The notes under the pieces are model-generated. The model saw nothing but the letters and a program-made list of their open reading frames with translations. It did no database searches and was not told the DNA's origin. 7,322 nucleotides of DNA from assembly GCA_013696065.1 (NCBI GenBank), contig JACCZJ010000482.1, positions 1 through 7,322 of the forward strand, given 5' to 3'. This DNA comes from Nocardioidaceae bacterium (GTDB lineage: Bacteria > Actinomycetota > Actinomycetes > Propionibacteriales > Nocardioidaceae). Positions 4,780 to 7,322 of the stretch are shown here, piece by piece. The translations under genes and the position numbers were made by a program. Positions within the stretch are counted from its first letter, which is position 1, and every line of letters starts with the position of its first letter.

Positions 4780-5127
4780 ATGGTGCAGGTAAGCCCCGGG
4801 GTGTTCGAGGGGCTCGTCGCGGATGCTTTGGACGACCTGCCTGCCGAGCTGGCTGCGCTGATGGACAATGTGGCGATCTTTGTCGAAGACGAGTCCCCCG
4901 ACGAGCCAGGACTGCTCGGCGTGTATGACGGTGTGCCTTTGACCGAGCGCGATTCGTCATACCTGCTTGCGGTCCCTGACCGGATCACCATCTTTCGCCT
5001 TCCCACAGTGGCGATCTGCGGGGATGCGGCTGAGATTCGGCGGCAGGTGCAGATCACCGTCGTACATGAAATCGCCCACCACTTCGGCATCGACGATGAG
5101 CGTCTGCACGATCTCGGCTATGCCTGA
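4780..5127 (+). CDS. Small zincin-like metallopeptidase family protein (DUF1025/PF06262 type, 115 aa)
   Basis: A small cytoplasmic protein of the minimal-zincin metallopeptidase family, widespread in actinobacteria with no defined substrate. The N-terminal part (VSPGVFEGLVADALDDLP, residues 4-21) and the acidic segment VAIFVEDESPDEPGLLGVYDG (31-51) are typical. Near the C-terminus is the zinc motif HEIAHHFGIDD: His96, Glu97 and His100 form HExxH, and Asp106 is the likely third ligand in HExxHxxGxxD. RLHDLGY closes the protein, as in relatives. The length is normal and there is no signal peptide. The ATG is supported by the leaderless promoter just upstream. A PhoD-like phosphatase follows 51 bp later on the same strand and may share the transcript. 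Peptidase activity is inferred from the motif only. Confidence 0.92.
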   Translation: MVQVSPGVFEGLVADALDDLPAELAALMDNVAIFVEDESPDEPGLLGVYDGVPLTERDSSYLLAVPDRITIFRLPTVAICGDAAEIRRQVQITVVHEIAHHFGIDDERLHDLGYA

Positions 5128-5164
5128 CGGCGGGGCCGCAGCAGGGAAACGTTCCGCCGTTTCC
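5127..5164 (+). promoter_or_regulatory. Two mutually exclusive hairpins before the phosphatase gene
   Basis: In the 51-bp gap, acggcgg (5127-5133) can pair with ccgccgt (5154-5160). Alternatively ggaaacg (5145-5151) can pair with cgtttcc (5158-5164) around a 6-nt loop. The right arms overlap at 5158-5160, so only one can form. The second hairpin ends two bases before AGAGG, the ribosome-binding site at 5167-5171. Neither has a T-tract, so this is more likely a translational or stability element than a terminator, or it may be chance in GC-rich DNA. Confidence 0.4.
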
Positions 5165-5178
5165 GCAGAGGTGTAAGA

Positions 5179-6891
5179 ATGACGCGCGTGCCAGCTGACG
5201 CGTTGATCTTGGGACCCCTGCTGCGGTATGTCGACGAAACCTCAGCCGCGATCTGGGTCGAGACGCGCGACACTACCCAGGTAACGGTGCGGGCGGGGGG
5301 CCGACAGTGGACCGCCGACACCTTCAATGTGCATGGGCACCACTATGCGCTGGTCCAAGTTGACGGGTTGGAGCCGGGGACGGTCGTCGACTACGCCGTG
5401 GACGTCGCCGGCGTCGAGGAGTGGCCGCCCGAGGGCAGCTCGTTCCCACCCAGCCGGATCGCCACCTTGGAGCCTGGACGGCAGCTGCGGATGGCATTCG
5501 GCTCTTGCCGCACGAGCGTGCCCCACGACAGCAAGGGCAATCGCATTCACGGGGTGGACGCGATGCGGGCTTACGCCCTCCACATGGCGGAGAACACCGA
5601 AGAATGGCCCGACCTTATCGTCTTCCTCGGCGACCAAGTGTATGCCGATCTGACGTCAGACGCCATGCAGGACTTCATCTCCTCTCGGCGTAACCTCAAC
5701 GAGGAACCGGGCGAGGAGCTGAAGGACTACGAGGAGTATTGCCACCTCTACAAGCTGGCTTGGAGCGACCCGGCGAACAGGTGGCTGCTTTCGACTCTGC
5801 CGAGCTCGATGATCTTCGATGACCACGACATCCGCGATGACTGGAATACGTCGCTCGCATGGCGGCATGAGATGGAAGCTACCTCGTGGTGGGGTGAGCG
5901 GATTGTCGCAGGACTCGCCTCCTATTGGGTCTATCAGCATCTGGGCAACATGTCTCCAGCCGACCGGGCCACGGATGAGGTGTGGCAGCAGATCCTCGCC
6001 GGCCAAGAGTCCGCAGCAGCCAGCGACCTAGGTGACGTCCTAGACGAGCTGGCCGCGCGCGTCGATGCACAGCCGGAGTCTTATCGGTGGAGTCATGCCC
6101 GCCAGATTGGTCACTGCCGGCTCATCGTGATCGACTCTCGCGCTGCCCGCATCTTGCAAGACGACAAGCGTTCGATCCTCGACGATGACGAGATGCACTG
6201 GCTCGACGAGCAATTGCACGGCGACGTCGATCACGTCTTTATCGGCACCTCCTTGCCGTACCTCCTGTCGCCCGGGCTGCATCAGCTTGAGGCTTGGAGT
6301 GAGGCGGTCGCAGCTGGTGCCTGGGGACGGCGGCTCAAGGGATTCGGTGAGAAGGTCCGTCGCACGATCGACATGGAGCACTGGGCTGCCTTCCAGGACG
6401 GCTTCCGCGAGGTAGCTGACATGGTGTGTGAGTTGGCCGACGGTAAGCGGGGAGTTGCGCCGGCCACGGTGACCTTCCTGTCCGGCGACGTGCACAACTC
6501 CTATGTGTGCGAAGTAGACCGCGGCCTGGCCGTCGATGTTCAAGGATCGAGCCGGATCCTGCAGGCGGTGTGCTCGCCGATCCGCAATCCATTGCCTCGT
6601 GTGGTGCGGCAGGCGACCGCGATTGCCTCCAAGAGCATCGGCTCCGGCTTCGCCAACCGACTGGCCAGGTCGGCGAAGGTGCCTGACCCGCCGTTTACCT
6701 GGGAGACCATCGAAGGCCCGTGGTTCGACAACAATCTCGCCACACTCGAAACCGACGGTCCCACGTTGCGCATGCGTTGGGAGCGGGGGGTCATCGAAGA
6801 CGGTAAGCCCGACTCGCCCGGGATCGAAGTGGTGAGCGAGCTGGTCATCGAGCCCCTCGCTATGAACAGCCGCCGTCAAGCCAACGAGTGA
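5179..6891 (+). CDS. PhoD-like metallophosphatase, cytoplasmic type (570 aa)
   Basis: A calcineurin-like metallophosphoesterase of the alkaline phosphatase D family. Residues 1-100 form a beta-rich N-terminal domain (LGPLLRYVDETSAAIWVET), followed by the catalytic core: FGSCR (107-111, Cys110 at the position of the iron-ligating Cys of PhoD), FLGDQVYAD (149-157), FDDHDIRDDWN (213-223), a mid-domain with IVIDSR (316-321), and LSGDVHNSY (434-442), which supplies metal- and phosphate-binding Asp/His. Unlike secreted PhoD it has no Tat or Sec signal, so it probably acts in the cytoplasm on an unknown phosphodiester or monoester. ATG 5179 is supported by AGAGG (5167-5171) seven bases upstream. It may be co-transcribed with the preceding metallopeptidase. 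Its last 32 bp overlap the end of the convergent peptidase gene; the C-terminal tail after about 560 is polar and expendable-looking. Confidence 0.93.
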   Translation: MTRVPADALILGPLLRYVDETSAAIWVETRDTTQVTVRAGGRQWTADTFNVHGHHYALVQVDGLEPGTVVDYAVDVAGVEEWPPEGSSFPPSRIATLEPGRQLRMAFGSCRTSVPHDSKGNRIHGVDAMRAYALHMAENTEEWPDLIVFLGDQVYADLTSDAMQDFISSRRNLNEEPGEELKDYEEYCHLYKLAWSDPANRWLLSTLPSSMIFDDHDIRDDWNTSLAWRHEMEATSWWGERIVAGLASYWVYQHLGNMSPADRATDEVWQQILAGQESAAASDLGDVLDELAARVDAQPESYRWSHARQIGHCRLIVIDSRAARILQDDKRSILDDDEMHWLDEQLHGDVDHVFIGTSLPYLLSPGLHQLEAWSEAVAAGAWGRRLKGFGEKVRRTIDMEHWAAFQDGFREVADMVCELADGKRGVAPATVTFLSGDVHNSYVCEVDRGLAVDVQGSSRILQAVCSPIRNPLPRVVRQATAIASKSIGSGFANRLARSAKVPDPPFTWETIEGPWFDNNLATLETDGPTLRMRWERGVIEDGKPDSPGIEVVSELVIEPLAMNSRRQANE

Positions 6892-7322
6892 AAGCGTCGA
6901 AGTTGTAGGGGCGGCCGAGGAAGTCCCGCACGAGATCCGCAGCATCCCGGCTGCCGCCCGCCGCGAGAATCGTGTCCCGGTAACGCGCCGCGGTGACTGC
7001 CTCAAACAGATCATCGACGTCGAACGCCGACAGCAGGTCCTTGGCGATGACCAGGCTCCACATGTACGTGTAGTACGCCGAGCTGTATCCATCCAGATGG
7101 CCGAAGGCCGCGTGAAAGTGCGTTGCCTCGACGTAGGGGAAGGCGTCGTACCGCTCCTGGATATCCCGCTCGGCTTCGGTGAGATCGTCGAACGGACGCG
7201 TGTGCAGCTGATACGACAGTGACGCGTAGAACATCTGAGTTCGCGAGAGGTAGCACTTACCGAAATCGTGAGCCGCTCGCATCTTGGCTACAAGCTCAAC
7301 GGGGATCGGCTCACCGGCATCG
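6860..7322 (-). CDS. M3-family oligopeptidase (thimet oligopeptidase/OpdA type), C-terminal part
   Basis: The frame enters from the right edge and ends at TAG 6862-6860. About 154 residues are seen, the end of a protein normally of about 650. They match the M3 zinc peptidase C-terminus: GEPIPVELVAKM, the helix CYLSRTQMFYASLSYQLH, and the substrate-binding signature FGHLDGYSSAYYTYMWS, whose His and Tyr residues line the active site. These are followed by AKDLLSAF and FLGRPYNFDAFTRWLDG. The catalytic HExxH lies outside the window. In intact members the enzyme is cytoplasmic and degrades short peptides. The ATG at 7282 is internal, not a start, because conserved sequence continues upstream of it in frame. 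The gene ends inside the phosphatase gene, tail to tail, with GGCS as its last residues. Confidence 0.93.
   Translation of the reverse strand, partial: DAGEPIPVELVAKMRAAHDFGKCYLSRTQMFYASLSYQLHTRPFDDLTEAERDIQERYDAFPYVEATHFHAAFGHLDGYSSAYYTYMWSLVIAKDLLSAFDVDDLFEAVTAARYRDTILAAGGSRDAADLVRDFLGRPYNFDAFTRWLDGGCS

Noticed and set aside
6040..7092. 350-aa minus-strand ORF opposite the phosphatase and peptidase
   Set aside because: It is antisense to two well-supported conserved genes in a GC-rich genome where such long shadow frames are common; it shows no family motif.
1..7322. CRISPR array, toxin-antitoxin or phage-defence module
   Set aside because: No regularly spaced repeats, no paired small toxin/antitoxin genes and no defence-family domains were seen on either strand.

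Overview
The window is high-GC DNA that looks actinobacterial. The tRNA-Glu/Asp/Phe cluster without encoded CCA ends, the protein families, and start codons sitting exactly six bases after TANNNT -10 boxes (leaderless transcripts) all fit that group. I cannot name the genus.

Left part (1-1366) is accessory DNA on the minus strand. A TrwC/MobF conjugative relaxase has decayed into fragments: an in-frame amber stop, two single-base frameshifts, an internal deletion and a lost 3' end. Downstream of it lies a CmtR-like ArsR metal sensor with its own clear leaderless promoter. One base after the sensor's stop begins a small ORF with a CysCys N-terminus that leaves the window. This is probably the scar of an integrated conjugative element or plasmid carrying a metal-response cargo, on the 3' side of tRNA-Phe. 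An outer att copy cannot be seen.

Middle (1367-2190): an unassigned spacer with short repeats; a 119-bp MITE-like element with perfect 17-bp terminal inverted repeats and 4-bp flanking duplications; then tRNA-Phe(GAA), tRNA-Asp(GTC) and tRNA-Glu(TTC) on the minus strand. A strong intrinsic terminator lies between Asp and Phe, and a 14-bp perfect inverted repeat lies just upstream of tRNA-Phe.

Right part (2161-7322) reads as chromosomal housekeeping or accessory genes. Two overlapping crcB genes encode a fluoride channel pair (minus) and end in a terminator. Divergent from them is a pirin-family cupin (plus). Convergent to that is a six-helix ion-channel-like membrane protein with an atypical selectivity filter (minus). 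Divergent from the channel, from back-to-back leaderless promoters, runs a small HExxH metallopeptidase followed by a PhoD-like metallophosphatase (plus). The phosphatase ends 32 bp inside the 3' end of a convergent, partial M3 oligopeptidase gene (minus).

I see no CRISPR array, toxin-antitoxin pair or obvious defence system. The most unusual items are the MITE-like element, the relaxase wreck joined to a metal-sensor unit, the channel filter, and two competing hairpins before the phosphatase gene.
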